Origin: Gymnopilus junonius
Lineage: Eukaryota > Basidiomycota > Agaricomycetes > Agaricales > Galerinaceae
DNA: 64,000 nucleotides
NCBI GenBank assembly: GCA_015501075.1
Contig: JADNYJ010000028.1
Coordinates: forward strand, 62,001-126,000
Direction: 5' to 3'
The translations under genes were made by a program, and so were the position numbers. Shown here piece after piece: positions 45,441-57,418 of this stretch (positions are counted from its first letter, which is position 1; each line of letters begins with the position of its first letter). The notes below the pieces were generated by a model. That model was not told the origin of the DNA. It saw only the letters and a list, made by a program, of their open reading frames with translations, and made no database searches.

Positions 45441-46710
45441 TTACTCGTGAGCATCTAAATGGAACCCTTTCACCTTCAGTCTAAAGTGCAAGGATGGGAT
45501 GTTAAATAATCTTCTCCCTGCCAGCTTCATCTGGCTCCTAAACACCACTATGGAGTTGACCCTCTTCCCGTTACGTACTCGAACCCTCTCGTGTACCGTT
45601 AGCTCCATATTCACCCTTTGCAAGGCCCTGTACTCGGGCTTAAGGAGAACTTCCGCAAGCCGCCTCCAAAACGAGTGGGAGCCTATTTCTGGCATGTCCT
45701 CTGGATTGTGCTGGAGAGGGAATAAGATAGAAAGGTCAAGGGTGCGCAAGAGACTGGGTCGCGTAGTGGCATCTAACATGTCACAAATCCCAGTCAAGTC
45801 CCGCCCTTGTTTACCGTAGGACATCCTAATAGAGAGTTTTCTTAAGGCGCTTAACTTTCCGATGTCTAGCCGGCCTGGAAAGCTCGCGCCATGAATTGTT
45901 TGCACATCTATATGTCAAGCATTATGTTTTGCTGATCGGAGTAGAAATATAACACATAATGCACACACCTTCCCAGCAACGCCATTTGATCAATTTGACT
46001 TTGTCGGCATGAGCCTCCAGCACACCCCACGCGGAGTTGGTATTTGCCATTGAAACGGTGCGCAATTGAAGGCACGCTAGGCGACTGTGTAATGGAAGTG
46101 CCTGCCAAAATTGCTCCATTACAAGAGAGATTTCCGGGCTATCGATAGTGGTTATGTTATTGAGGTACATATATCGTACAGAGGTTGTCAGAACAGCTGA
46201 AGGGACTGAGCCGAGATTACAAAGAGTGAGAGTTAACAGTTGTGGCGAGGTGAACTGCGAGGCCAAGGAATATTGTAATTGATGACTAAAGAGGCTCCAT
46301 TGGAGGTACCCGACCTCGCAGCCAAATGTCAAATATCGGACGTGGTGTAAGTGATCCAGCAGGACCGGCAACCACGTCTGCTGAGTGATCCATTCAGAGT
46401 CATACACGGGGTATGAGTCAAGCACCTTGAGGGTCTTGACATAACGACTCGCATCAGGATCGCGCTGTAAAAAATCACAAAGCCCTTTCATGCGCCGCAC
46501 GACATCACGGATGACGATTGGGTTTGGATGACTCCGAAGATGCAGAGATATGACTGCGAAGAGTTGCCTCCGGACTTGCGGAAGATAAGTATGGGAAACT
46601 AGAGAGCAGTTCTTGAGAGTCAGCCAGTCCCTGGAATCGCCAACAGAATCGAAGATAAGAGATATGAGCTCTGGTGGGAGGCGGTGATGAGAGGGTGGTA
46701 CTGTCGACAT
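45441..46710 (-). CDS. F-box protein, 402 aa
   Basis: Exons 46710-45969 and 45907-45441 keep frame (GTGTGTGC..CATATAG intron). Start chosen at MSTVPPSHHRLPPELI. An ATG five codons upstream is also in frame. The N-terminal F-box is LPPELISLIFDSVGDSRDW, LTLKNCSLVSHTYLPQVRRQLF. The remainder holds irregular leucine-rich strands (VRYLTFGCEV, LLTLTLCNLG, LRTLDLSILFPL). It is intact, unlike the two decayed F-box families elsewhere in the window, and is unrelated to them beyond the F-box. Likely an SCF substrate receptor; the substrate is unknown. Confidence 0.8.
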
Positions 46711-46987
46711 GAGAGTTAAGAGCAAAGAAGTGAGTGGTTATGTAAGCCGCCACAGCGAAGCCTTTGTTACACAAATTTTCAAGGGCCACACTCAATGCTT
46801 CAGAGATCAAACAATGTCCTTATTCTCTTTGTATTCTCTCCATTGATTGATATAAATAATCCAATAAAGTTGGATACAAGCCTCAATTTTTGAGAACCGG
46901 GTTCTGAGCCGTGAGCTATTTTGATTTCAAGGTGGTTCCGCGAGACGGTAGCAAAATGCTTTATGCATACCAATGCGGAATACGAGA

Positions 46988-48215
46988 TCACTTCGGTTGC
47001 GCGCACTCTAGGAAAATATCAATAGCTCGCTCTGGATCATCCCAATGAACCTAGAGAGATATCTTTCAAATCTAGATTATTTGAGAGGCAAAGTTGGGTC
47101 ACTTACAAAATGATTGATCCCGGGTGCCATCTTAACTCCCGTCTTTACTCCTTGTTTCGGTAATTCATCCTGGATTATCCAGGACTGGGAAATTTGCGCA
47201 GCGGGCCCCTTTTCTCCAGTCAAATATGTTACCGTCATGTTTGAAAATAGATCCATAGCCTCCGGAGTAAACAGCACTTTTCGATACGCCGCGTTCAGTT
47301 GGGCGCTGAGCCCCTGCATGCACGGTATGTCGACGGAGGCCCCATTGAATTGGAGTATTTCGTCTTGTTCAGCTTTCGACATGCGATAGATAGTTCCCGG
47401 CCGTGAGGTTGACGTTAATACCCACTCCAGAATATTCGGATTCCGGGTAGAAAGGTCGCCATGGTCAAAGTAGCCGCTAATCCACCTGGCAAACATGGGA
47501 ATTTGCACTCGTGTGGAATGCCTTCCGACTTGAACGCACCCAATTCTTTGGAGGCGGAGGTAGTCCAAAAGCAAGAGGAGGTGATTCTACAATAGATTTA
47601 AGCAAAATTAGGCCATCAGCCAGTGCAATCACGATGACGGATAAACTTCTGGCAGGCAAACAGACCATATAAAATCAATGACCTGATGAACGACGCGAGG
47701 CGGGTGCGGACGGAAGAAGGCAAACTTTCAATGTGAGCGATCGAACTAATCGCATCTCCTGAGCCCAGAGACCACCCAAGGATGATAAGCCCACCCGTTT
47801 TGCCATCAGGCGAAACTGGTGGCAGATTGTGCTTTTGAATCAAGTTATTGAAGAACAGTGCGAGGTGATGCCCATGCTTTGTTATCCATTCATCTCTTTG
47901 GGCTTTCGTCCCGTCTTTAAGCACTTGCAACTCCTGGTTGGTGAAGGGAGTAGATCCTGGATAATGGCGCCGATTGAGAGCAATAATCCGTACACCCTTG
48001 GAACTAGCAACAGATTGTACTTTCTGGAATACAGCTATAGTGGGCTAAAGGTGGGGAGGTTTGTTGCATACCATGAGCACAGCACTCACGCGAACTGAAG
48101 CATAATCCGTGGATAAGGATGATAGTGGTGTAGGAGGTTGTTTTAGGACAGGTCCGCTGTCAGAATAAGCAAATTCGACGTCTGAGCCATCTATCGAGAT
48201 CTTTTGGTGTTGCAT
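46988..48215 (-). CDS. Alpha/beta-hydrolase fold protein
   Basis: Minus strand from MQHQKISIDGSDVEFAYSDS at 48215 to the stop at 46988-46990, in several exons. The central part has VRIIALNRRHYPGSTPF (strand and oxyanion region), a helix ahead of the active site, and GLIILGWSLGSGDAIS, whose GWSLG fits the Gly-x-Ser-x-Gly nucleophile elbow. The end reads VHWDDPERAIDIFLEC, with the usual catalytic histidine placed in GINHF just before the last intron. No signal peptide. The family is broad (esterases, epoxide hydrolases and others) and the substrate cannot be inferred. The last exon is about 50 bases after a clear intron. Confidence 0.8.
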
Positions 48216-50258
48216 TTCGTGTTTCTTTGAAGGATTGAAGGCGCGCTGAGATGAGAGCGTAAATTGTTTTGAATGACGATTCAGAACAGTTAAGATAATC
48301 GTTTGCCCCACGGCTGACTCCCTGTTTTATAGTAGCACCCGCGTCAGATCGAACCGCCTGAGACAGAGGAAGGCGGAAGATTATGTATTGCCTCCGGGGG
48401 TATACAGTAACAGCCAATAAAGGTGCTATAACCTGGATTCCCCTCGAGCCCTTCAAGCTTCAAGCCTCAGCCTCAGAGGAGCCGTCACGGATGATTACGG
48501 TTTCAGTTCTCGTGGCATTGTAGGTTCCGTTGCAGACTAGAAACAGTGCACCGATGGATAAGTTCGTTCACACTGCCCGAGGACGGGAAGGAATGAAATT
48601 CAGGGGCTAGAACCCTCGAACTTTCCAAAGCGCGAGACCGAGAGTTACTCATCAGAGGTGGCGGTAGTAAACAAGGCGACACGACTCTTCTAGCTTCGTC
48701 ACGCATCCTTTTCTTCAATATTTGGTCTCTGGCCGTTTCTCAGACCGTACTCTACTTCCCTTTCTCGGTCCAATCTTTGAGGAGCTCAATCCACTCCGAG
48801 TCATTGCCTGACCAACATGAAATCTCATCGTGGGTGATACATGGGGTGCAGGCCTCATCGTCTTCGCAAGGTCATCGAACCAGAAGAATTTGCCAACAAA
48901 CAATACCTGATTGTCTCAATGGATATACCGAATTAATGGCTCCCCACTTTCAACAGCGCTTGCAGAGATATAGGCGAAGGACGGAGGGATGGAGCGTATC
49001 TGATCAGGCCTATTTTTACCCGATGGATGCTGGAGAGCTAACCGACATGCATATCGAGCTTGTGGCGTTCTTGTATGTGTTTTGTGGAGTAATCATCCTT
49101 ACTTGCGAAGACGAAGACTTTCTTCGTCGATGGCTCTGAAGATATTTTGTAGATCTGCTGGTGATGACATCTGGCCAGTGCATCGTCTTCTCAGGTCGTC
49201 TTTCCTAGGGTCGACTTTATCTCAACTTGCTAGATGTTCCCTAAGGAAGGGGCTATCACAGCTGTTCTGGATATACAATAGGATTTACAAAGCCTTGTGT
49301 ACCATTCAGAGGTTCTACTCTTCGAGAATGCAAGGAACACTACATTTTAAGGTCCAAACGCCACTGTCACCATCATCACCCGATCTCGACTTCTGGTTCC
49401 AGCGGTATAAATTGGACGCTACTGAAGCCCTTCTGTGTATGGGTCTACGCATTCGGAAATGCTTCGCTTGATAATGGGCATCACACAGCCATCCTACTTG
49501 TCTGCAGCTTCGGTCGCGGAATATATTTACACTTCCATGCGTCAGGCTATATGAGCCTCCTTGTCTTTGTGTATGATATCGATGGTGCACTTAGGCCCTA
49601 GGAGTGGTCAAATATCAGGGGTACTACAACGTTTCTCCAAATCCACTTCTTTGGCATCATCAGATTACACCAGTACGGAACCCAGCAATGACACAAAATG
49701 CAGCTCATTGTGGCTTGAGTGTCGTGCACTTCAGCTTCGTGACTCTTTCATATTATTTACTGATGCCATCTGATGGTCATGTTTCTCTGGAATTTGCTGG
49801 ATAAAAAATAGCGCTACCGGCTACTTCAAGACAATGAAACAGAAGTAGGTGATCCCGCTGCTACCATCCGCTCTAGGTAATAATGTTCCAACTAAGGGGA
49901 GAATTAAAAATGATTTTTTTAGTCAATTATGGCAAAGTTTCCTATGGCCAGGGCACTTCGCTCATCTTGGAGGATGCGCCACAACAAAGTTAACGGCCTT
50001 GGGACTCAGTGGTAAGAGGACTCTTAACGCACAAATTCCCTTCATATTAGAGCCAATACTATAAAATGGCACCTATCGGTCAATCACTGTCGGCCAACTG
50101 GTTAAGTCGACGACAATCCTTCAGTCTCATCTGGAAAAACATACAACAGTAATACATATACGTCAAAAAAGGTCATTCTACAGAGAAATATGAACCAGTC
50201 TTTCGCATTCTGCTATATGAATGAACCAGCTGCTAGCCAGAGGATGAATGAAATTTCT
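48216..50258. other. Accessory DNA, no resolved gene
   Basis: Several short minus-strand frames around 48500-48900 (for example LFVGKFFWFDDLAK) look coding-like but no domain was recognised and no gene model holds together. The rest shows nothing clear. Confidence 0.4.
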
Positions 50259-51990
50259 TCAATCGTATAAAAGGGAGCTTACCTCTTCTGACAGTCTCGA
50301 TCGCAATAGAAGACAGATTTGCACTGAATGCACGTCGATTTCTTGAGAACCTGAACTGCGCGTAGGACACCCGAGGTTACAGCATTTACGGTCTGCTCGA
50401 TATCGTTCACGAATAGTCTCCTCCGTAATGCTCAGCAGCTTCACAAGGTCCCTCCAGAGATTAATTTTGTTCTGTCGCCAGTACGATCGTGAACTGCGGC
50501 CTGAGGATGGAGAGCGAGCATGGTCGGAATTGCTACACGCTCCAAGGAAGACCGTGCAGCAGTAAGGAACGACGGCGTGGCATGAAATTCGCAGGCTTCC
50601 CTCTTTTCGCATGTCATACTGTGCTCGAAAAATCCACACCAAATTCTGACGCAATATGTAAGCGATTTATGCGCCAGCTTAAGAACAATAATACCGACTT
50701 CAACCATGGCAGTGTTGCGAAGTAGCTGGGTGAAAATAACTATCTTGTCGCTCGATTCTCCGATTAGGCGCCTAGGAATTTTGATTTCAGTCGTAGAATA
50801 TGAGATGGACATGGGAAGTATTACTGAATGAAAAATCCACACAGGTCCGCAAGCTCGGCCATTTTGGCATTATCGTCATCTATTTTCAACTGCTTTCTTA
50901 CAGCTGCGATAAGTTGCTTGTGCACCTTCGCTTGCAGAAATTTCCGATTTCAAACTTTCTACGTTCAAGTTTCTGCTTGAGAATGCAATTGACTTGAGAA
51001 ACGAATGTCGTGATCTTGAAAGAGTTAAAAGCAACCTGAAGGTACCTAGGAGGCGGGGTATTGCCTAAATGGTTTCGAGGAGAAAACATCATGTTGACTG
51101 TCGTGGTCACATCCTTTAAAACATGCGAATCGGGAGAAGTAGCCAGCCAAAAATGAAGAACAAGCTTTGCCGTCTTCGCCTCGTACATGGTCCTTGCTTG
51201 GAAAAAAAAATTGCGCTCAGCGAATATCGATAGTAGTCAGAAAAAAAGCCTACAATTTCGTTGGCGGATCATCGCGAAGGAACCACGCAATCATCTTCGA
51301 CACGGCCCTCCTCAAATCCGCCATTTCGCCAGTCGGCGTGAGATAAGTAAAATCTTTCCAAATAACGTCGATGATTCGTGACAGGAAGAATAAAGCTCAT
51401 GACGAATAGCAGTGTCTTGTGGGGACTCTGGACCTGCTTTAAAAATCCCAGCAAAAATGTTGATGATGCTAACCACTGGCTTCTCCCAATGCCGCTTCAG
51501 ATTTGGGAAAGAGCAGCCTTCGAGAATTTTGTCGAACGTACAACGTGGCGACTCCGAATTGTCGATAGCGAGGGTCCATGAGCGTCGAGTCAATGAGCTC
51601 GTTCATGTACGGTGAGTCTGGTGATTCCCTAGCCGCAGTTTCTACCGCCAATCGAGGTCCCAACCGAGCGAGCCTGCGCCGAGAAACGTACGTTGGGCAT
51701 TCCTCCCCTTCAAAAGGGCAATCACTTATCTGCAATAGTAATACAGTGTCATGAGTATTGTCCATGTTTGCAATGGAGGCGTGTGGTTAGTGGTATAACA
51801 ATAGGTTGCAGTCGACCGTCGAAGGTCGAAGTGGACAGACGGATGAAGGGGGGAATGGAAGTATCAAGAAGGAGGTCGTTCTTGGTATACCATGGTCATA
51901 AATACCGGCGCAATGCTTCCAAAGGTCACAGCAGAGCCCAAAGAGTTGGAGCAAGTGCTCGAGGCATCAGTTGGTGGCGATAAGGACAAA
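50259..51990 (-). pseudogene. MYND-finger protein, broken
   Basis: Near 50285-50390 the minus strand encodes a MYND zinc finger. The first cysteine pair lies in KCCNLGCPTRSSGS. The second part, CIQCKSVFYCDRDCQKR, is in a different frame. Upstream, several frames (51469-51765 with YMNELIDSTLMDPRYRQFG, and 51312-51593 with HWEKPVVSIINIFAGIFKA) resemble the long helical region that precedes the finger in agaric MYND proteins, again split between frames. MYND fingers bind proline-rich peptides. The gene has at least three breaks, some of which may be missing bases in the sequence. Confidence 0.5.
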
Positions 51991-52267
51991 AGAATGAAAT
52001 AGTTAATTTCCTCATTAGGCTAATGCGGCCACGAGGTCCCCAATTTCGCGCTTCTACCACTGGCAGTGACGGAAGCGCCATCAGGACACAGTACTACTCA
52101 GTTGTGTACTTGCGTGGTCCTCGAAGCTTGTGAAATGCTTTTTGGCCTGCCGTGCGTCATGACTTAACAACTATGTCCACTATTCATATTTAGGCTACCA
52201 TTGATTTATTTACTGCCGTGACTAGATACAGAAAATGATAGCTAAATGTTTTTCTCATCGTGCCATT

Positions 52268-53262
52268 TCAATCCAGGTCGTAGTATTCCCTAATGAAAAG
52301 GTCGTCAAAGTCGCGTTCGAACATCTCGTCCTCATATAAATCACGAGGTTGCTTGTCGCTAACGAATTGAGACGCAGTACGGGCAACATGGTGGGCTTTA
52401 TGAAGGGCGTGGATACCGTTCCTGTTCAACGCAAGCGGGATTAGAATGTTTTAAAAAATATATAAAGATACATCGACTTACGCGATTGTTTCGACGCTGA
52501 CAGGCTCGCGTACCTCTATATCGTAGTCAAACAAGCTGCGTCGTTCGTTGTCCCCATTGTCACCTTGTGGAACGAAATTATGTGCCTTGTGAGCAGCTTT
52601 ATGGGCTTTATGGAGGGCATGGACTCCTTTTCTGTTGGAGATAAGGTAAGAAGTTTACTCAAAACCGTTTAGAAAGCACCACTAACGCGACTGCTTCGAA
52701 GTTAACAGGCTCGCGGACGTAAAAATACTCCGGCTCTAGGTCTCGGCGCTCATTATTGCTGTTGCCGCCTTGGGGGACGAATTGAGAAGCAGTGTGGGCA
52801 GCCTTGTGCGCTTTGTGGAGGGCGTGTAGCCCTTTACTGTTCAAGATACTAGATCAGAACGTTGCCTGACACAATTTGAGAAAGTCAGTACTAACGCGAT
52901 TGCTTCGACATTAACAGGTTCGCGGATGAACATTTCTTCATCCTCCAGCTCTCGGGGCTGACTGTCGCCGTTACCGCCCTGGGGAATGAACTGGGATGCA
53001 CTGTGGGCAGCCTTGTGCACCTTGTGTGCTTTGTGGAGAGCATGGAGGCCCTTTCTGTTTGAGAAAACTAAATCAGAACGCTGTCCGAGATGTTTGGAGA
53101 AAGCACACTAACGCGATAGCCAAAAAATTAACAGGCTCGCGGACGAACATCTCACCATCGTCAAGGTCACGACGCTGGCTGTCACCATCACCACCTTGAG
53201 GAACAAACTGAGATGCCCCGTGGGCAGCCTTGTGAGCCTTATGTAAAGCATGCAATGCCTTG
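52268..53262 (-). repeat. Five tandem exon-intron repeat units
   Basis: Units start at 53262, 53054, 52836, 52631 and 52421, with a period of about 205-220 bases including the intron. Exons of units 1, 3 and 4 are exactly 150 bases. Unit 2 is 159, from three extra codons (an added VHK-type step in the helix). Unit 5 is the divergent terminal unit. Introns between the units also look alike (GTTAGT donors, AACAG acceptors). Confidence 0.85.
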
Positions 53263-53571
53263 CTATTTGGGGCAGACAAAGTTCAGTGGACCATCTTCAA
53301 AAATAATGCATAGATGTCGACTCACGCAGCTGCTTCAAAGTTAACCGGCGCCCGAACCTCAAGATCTTGGTCAAAGTCTCGAAGGTCTAGCTCTGCATCG
53401 AAATCACGACCGTAAAGATCGCTTCAGCTACACTTCTCCTGTCAAGAAGCATTAGAAAAAGCGCCATGGTATGGAAATCCTCATTGCGCACTCGTATTGC
53501 TCATAAGAGGTGGCGATAGCGGGAACGCTGAAGAGAGCGGCAACGATAACAGAAGTCGTGAATTTAACCAT
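52268..53571 (-). CDS. Secreted histidine-rich repeat protein, one repeat per exon
   Basis: Seven exons: 53571-53492, 53421-53326, 53262-53113, 53054-52896, 52836-52687, 52631-52482 and 52421-52268, 312 aa. Exon 1 encodes a signal peptide (MVKFTTSVIVAALFSVPAIA). Exon 2 is an acidic pro-region (DLYGRDFDAELDLRDFD) ending APVNFEAA. Exons 3-7 each encode one repeat: a His/Lys/Ala helix (GLHALHKAHKAAH), then ASQFVPQGG, an RR or PR pair, an acidic linker, VREPVN and EAIA. All internal introns are phase 2, so units can be added or lost without breaking frame. Helical projection places His and Lys on one face. RR pairs in units 1, 3 and 4 look like Kex2 cleavage sites, suggesting a precursor cut into peptides. 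The exon 2 acceptor (GAAG) is weak. No known domain. Confidence 0.75.
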
Positions 53572-54273
53572 TTTGTATTGAAAATAAAGATTGAGGGGAT
53601 CAAAAATCGCAACCAGGCGATTAGTTATGTGGAGAAAATTGGGGGGAGGAGACCAGCTAAGGGACTACGTTCGAACCGTCGAGCGTTTTATACACCCCCC
53701 GTGGCTGTGTAGTTTATTTTTAGGCCATTCGAGCCTCCTGACTTGAGGCTGTTGTTTTTGGTCCTGAACGGTGGACGAGGTCCCGGCGTTTACGCTCTCC
53801 CAAGCAGAGATGAAACTTGATATGTAAGAACGACCCTGCTTAGTAACTACGTAACTGATATTTATTGCCCCTGTTCTGAACAGCGGAATCTTTATCTGAC
53901 CTTGAAGGGGCCGTTCTGAATCCTTACATCGCATCTTCATTGCATCTTCGAGCGGCGTTCCCTACCAACTGTTTAGATGGGGGTTAGACAAGTTTCGCTC
54001 AGTTCCCCCGCCCCCGCTTTGATGAAATCATGATCAGCACGATGCGCGATGAGTCCGGGATCCTTCTATTTGGACAACCAACACTAGCCAACACTTGCCT
54101 AGCGAAGATTAATCGTCAGAAAATATTTTGGAGTCCAAAGCCGTGTATCGATGCATTGAAATGTATTCAAACGACGACTACCATCTGCGGACGTCCCAAT
54201 TGAGATCATTACTAGATTGCATGAACGATAGAAAGGTTCCACCAATTATACGAACTACAATACTTAACACATA
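53572..54273. other. Upstream region of the repeat gene, no gene seen
   Basis: A TTTTATAC stretch near 53685-53692 lies about 115-120 bases before the start codon. No coding region was recognised to 54273. Confidence 0.45.
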
Positions 54274-55010
54274 TTACTGCCCGCTCATTAGATAACGGAA
54301 CAAGCTTTGGTCGAGAGCGCGGTGGGCTGGATGGCCACGCGGAAGTGAAAGCATTGCCTCAGTCATCTGAGAGGTCTCAAGGGTGCTTCGAAGTGTATTA
54401 GCCTCCCAACCCCCCAGGCTGTTTGTGACATCCACGAAAACCATTCCCAAAGGATTACCTCCAACTTCCTGCACGAGCTTAATGTCAAAAGCTGCAGCCA
54501 TTGCTCTTTCTTCTAAGGCCCATGGAGACTCAGCTATTTTGTTTTCTTCAAGGTCTTCAGAGGTGGTTCATCGACACTGAGCGCGGAGTCTTTCTCGTCG
54601 TCATCGAGAATGTCCGGGTCTGGGAGCTTTGGATTATTACCGACGAACCCTTCCCTCTTTCCAGGTACAAGGAGAACAAACCAGAGTTCTTCGAGATATT
54701 TCATGTAGAACCTGAGGCCGACTTCAGTGGCGCTGTTGTCGACTCTTTGACTTTCAGAGGTTGAAGCAAGACCGAACTCGCTGATATCGAGAAGAAGCTC
54801 GCATAGCTTGGGCTCCAAATATCCGAAGAATTTTGTCTCATTTAACAATTTCACAAATTCGCTGAATGTTTCTGAAAGTGGGTGTTCTGTTCCTGTAAGC
54901 CAGGAGTGGCGCCAGCCATCCTTGAAAAACTTTTTGGATGCTTCAGGAATTTTGCTCCAATCGTTGAGGCAGGACTCGGGAACAAGTCGAAAGTAGGAAG
55001 GATCGCCCAT
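54274..55010 (-). CDS. Hypothetical protein, unknown family (one frame break)
   Basis: Starts MGDPSYFRLVPESCLNDW at 55010 and reads KKFFKDGWRHSWLTGTEHPL, FLGYL-like and FYMKYLEELWFVLLVPGKRE segments to an acidic DDDEKDSALSVDEPPL stretch. There the frame ends, and an adjoining frame continues EDLEENKIAESPWALEERA, then FDIKLVQEVGGNPLGMVFV, to the stop at 54274. The junction near 54550 needs one extra base, so this is one gene with a missing base or a recent frameshift. No signal peptide or domain was recognised. It looks like a soluble agaric-restricted protein. Confidence 0.55.
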
Positions 55011-55528
55011 GTCGTTGTGAAAAAGGAGGGAAGACCGCAGTAAGGTTAAGGGCAGACTTTTTATAATATGTGAGGCGTCCGAGACAAGAAGATTTTATAA
55101 TGTGTGAGGCGTTCGAGATAAGATGAGTCTAAATGTTAAAACGTCACGCGTCACGCGGGCGCGTCACTCACTATGGTCTATTCATCAGAATCATCCGTGC
55201 TGCGACTTCATGCCAGGAATGTTAATATTAATGAGAATTGATGGGGCAGCCCCTTGTTGGACTCCTTGTGTCGGAAAGTATGAAAGCACTGCTCGGATTG
55301 ATCTGAAAAGATATACAAATTACAAGGCCAAAATTCAAAGAAAAGTTTAGAAACGTCGAATGCGATGCGTACGCAAGCTCGTTGGGCAGTGCAGGGAGGC
55401 AGCGCCGGCACGAAATCCATCCGATATTCCGTAAATTTTTACACCCTCCATCAAGCATATGCAGTGAAAAAGTTTCTGCCCATTTGTTTCAGGAGGAAGA
55501 TCGACGGAGATCGACGTCGAGTACACGT
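55011..55528. other. Intergenic, no gene seen
   Basis: Contains an imperfect direct repeat near 55058-55120 (TTTATAATATGTGAGGCGTCCGAGA, then TTTATAATGTGTGAGGCGTTCGAGA), split by about 30 bases, just upstream of the hypothetical gene. Otherwise nothing. Confidence 0.55.
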
Positions 55529-56182
55529 TTAGAAGCCTCGTCCCCTGCCGCGACCACCACCACCTCTGCCTCTGCCACCACCACGACCGCGATCACCACC
55601 TCGGCCCCTTCCGCGACCTCTGATATCTTCCTTCTTGCGCCCTTTAGGTTTGGGTGCATCATCAACAAGAAGGGTGTCTAAGGGAAGGGCATCAGGGAGG
55701 ATGAAGTAGCGAACGTTGTTTCCCCGAATTGAGAGCGTATCTAGAGATACGGGGTCGCGGTTACGTGTTGTCATTTTGACGGTTTTCAGGTACGTGTTCA
55801 TTTGCATGTCGACGCCTGCAGATGGCAACGAGGTCTTATCAGCCGTTAGAATGCGACAAACATGAGGCCAACAACGTACCAGTGATCGTTCCATGGACGA
55901 TAGATCCGTTTTTGAGCTCGATCGTCACCGTCTCATTGTTCAACTTCATCAAAAATCTATCGAAAATAATGAGCAACAGGATTTCAGATAAATAAGAAAA
56001 CAGTGAAATCTAGTGCATTGCCAGCATCCAGCAGAGCTTGAACTGCGTGATAGAGGAACTCCTCCATCGAAATATCAAAGATGCTGCGGCCTGCCAGGGT
56101 CAACCTCCCAAAACGTCGTGGAACAGGACTCCAGAATGCAGAACAAGTAAAAGAAAACGGAAACATACCTAACGAGCTTCAT
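55529..56182 (-). CDS. Small nuclear ribonucleoprotein SmD1
   Basis: Three exons: 56182-56169 (MKLVR), 55956-55880 and 55815-55529, 125 aa. The Sm1 motif reads [21 protein letters not shown], split here as [13 protein letters not shown] and SIVHGTITG, followed by [14 protein letters not shown]. Sm2 is [15 protein letters not shown]. The tail is a run of Arg-Gly dipeptides ([18 protein letters not shown]), the site of arginine methylation in SmD1. It is a core protein of the U1, U2, U4 and U5 snRNPs. The very short first exon and the first intron's position after the N-terminal residues fit a conserved fungal gene. All phases agree. Confidence 0.95.
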
Positions 56183-57418
56183 ATTGGAAATAGCACAATG
56201 ATGTGTTTCAGTTTGCAAAAAATTTTAGTCCAAAAGGTTGTGGACGGTTCCGAAATGAGTCCGACCGCGGAAGAAAAAATGCGGTGAACGACGTTGGGAA
56301 CGTTGACTGCACTGGAAAAGAACGTTGATGAAAGAGCGTCACAATAGTCACGTCACAATTCCCTTGTCACACGAACAAGTTTGCTTCCGCGAGTTGCCCA
56401 ACCTTTGGAGCTTAAAACTTGCTACTAATTACTTCATAAATGGTAAAAGGATATCATTTTAGAAACTGATAATCTTGTGTTTCATAGACCAGAAACCGTT
56501 GTGGATGTAATTTGTGCCCTAAATTCAAAGTCCCTGTTTTCTTCGGCAAGACTGCACGAATTGATCAACGAAAGGGCTTATTATTTTGGAATGACCTTGA
56601 AGCTTAACACAAGTTCATGGAACATCCAAGTGTTATGCGTACCTCACATACACGGTGCTCTGCGGGTAAAATATTTCATCGAATCCACTGAGTGTGATTC
56701 ACGAGTTGTTGGCATCTCTAGCTGAATGCCATTCGAAATTGGTGACCCCAACCAAAGGCTCCATTTTCTGAGTAGTCGGTGGCTTGTATCCGGAATGAGA
56801 TAATCCATAAAAGTAGTCATAACAAGACTTTCCCGTCGAGTCCAAGATTCGAGAAAGCCGAGCCAGTGTATTCTTACCCGTGGGTTAAACAGCACAACCA
56901 ACACCATGGATCTGCTCAACAGAGCTCCGAAGTTGGTTACGAACAGAAGGACTTAGTCAGCTAGCCTTCCTTTGGAAAATGAGTGCTATAAAGCTCTTGT
57001 GTAGGATCCAAGAAAAAAATAACAAAACCATAATAACGGAACAGTCAGATCTGAAGGATCTTTACTCTCGAAAGGCATCCTGATGATCGAGCCCGAAGTC
57101 GGGGAGCCCGGTTATACACAAGACAACCAGACCTGACATTTTAGCACAATACATAGTTAGAATTCCAACTTATAGTTGGCATGCATCTAAGTGACCTACC
57201 TCTGGACTAAATGTATCTGGGCCCTCGAGGAAAATTTGGAGCTCCGAAGCTGAAGTAGAGCTGTTGATCGAGGTGTGGAAGAAGAGAAACCCGAAGCGGT
57301 GACAACGTTTTGTACCGTGACATGTGACGAGGAACGAGCACGTGAGCGTCGCGTCCCAATCAACAACATCGTTCAAACTTGCCGTCCGCCACCCACCACG
57401 ACGTTGAAGCCCACCACC
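56183..57418. other. No supportable gene
   Basis: Upstream DNA of SmD1 and of the kinesin gene. Frames such as 56477-56725 plus and 56644-56919 minus have no recognisable family and no splice support. Confidence 0.5.

Noticed and set aside
48500..49600. Enzyme gene on the minus strand
   Set aside because: Some coding-like peptides, but no consistent exons or family could be shown.
51770..51830. tRNA-like box A (TGGTTAGTGGTATAAC)
   Set aside because: No matching GGTTCRANYCC box B or cloverleaf follows.
52268..53571. CRISPR-like array because of regular repeats
   Set aside because: The repeats are coding exons with GT..AG introns and a signal peptide. The genome is eukaryotic.
52268..53571. 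Dikaritin-type RiPP cluster
   Set aside because: The precursor shape fits loosely, but no UstY-like oxidase (DUF3328) or tyrosinase gene is near, and the repeat core lacks the short Tyr-containing peptide expected.
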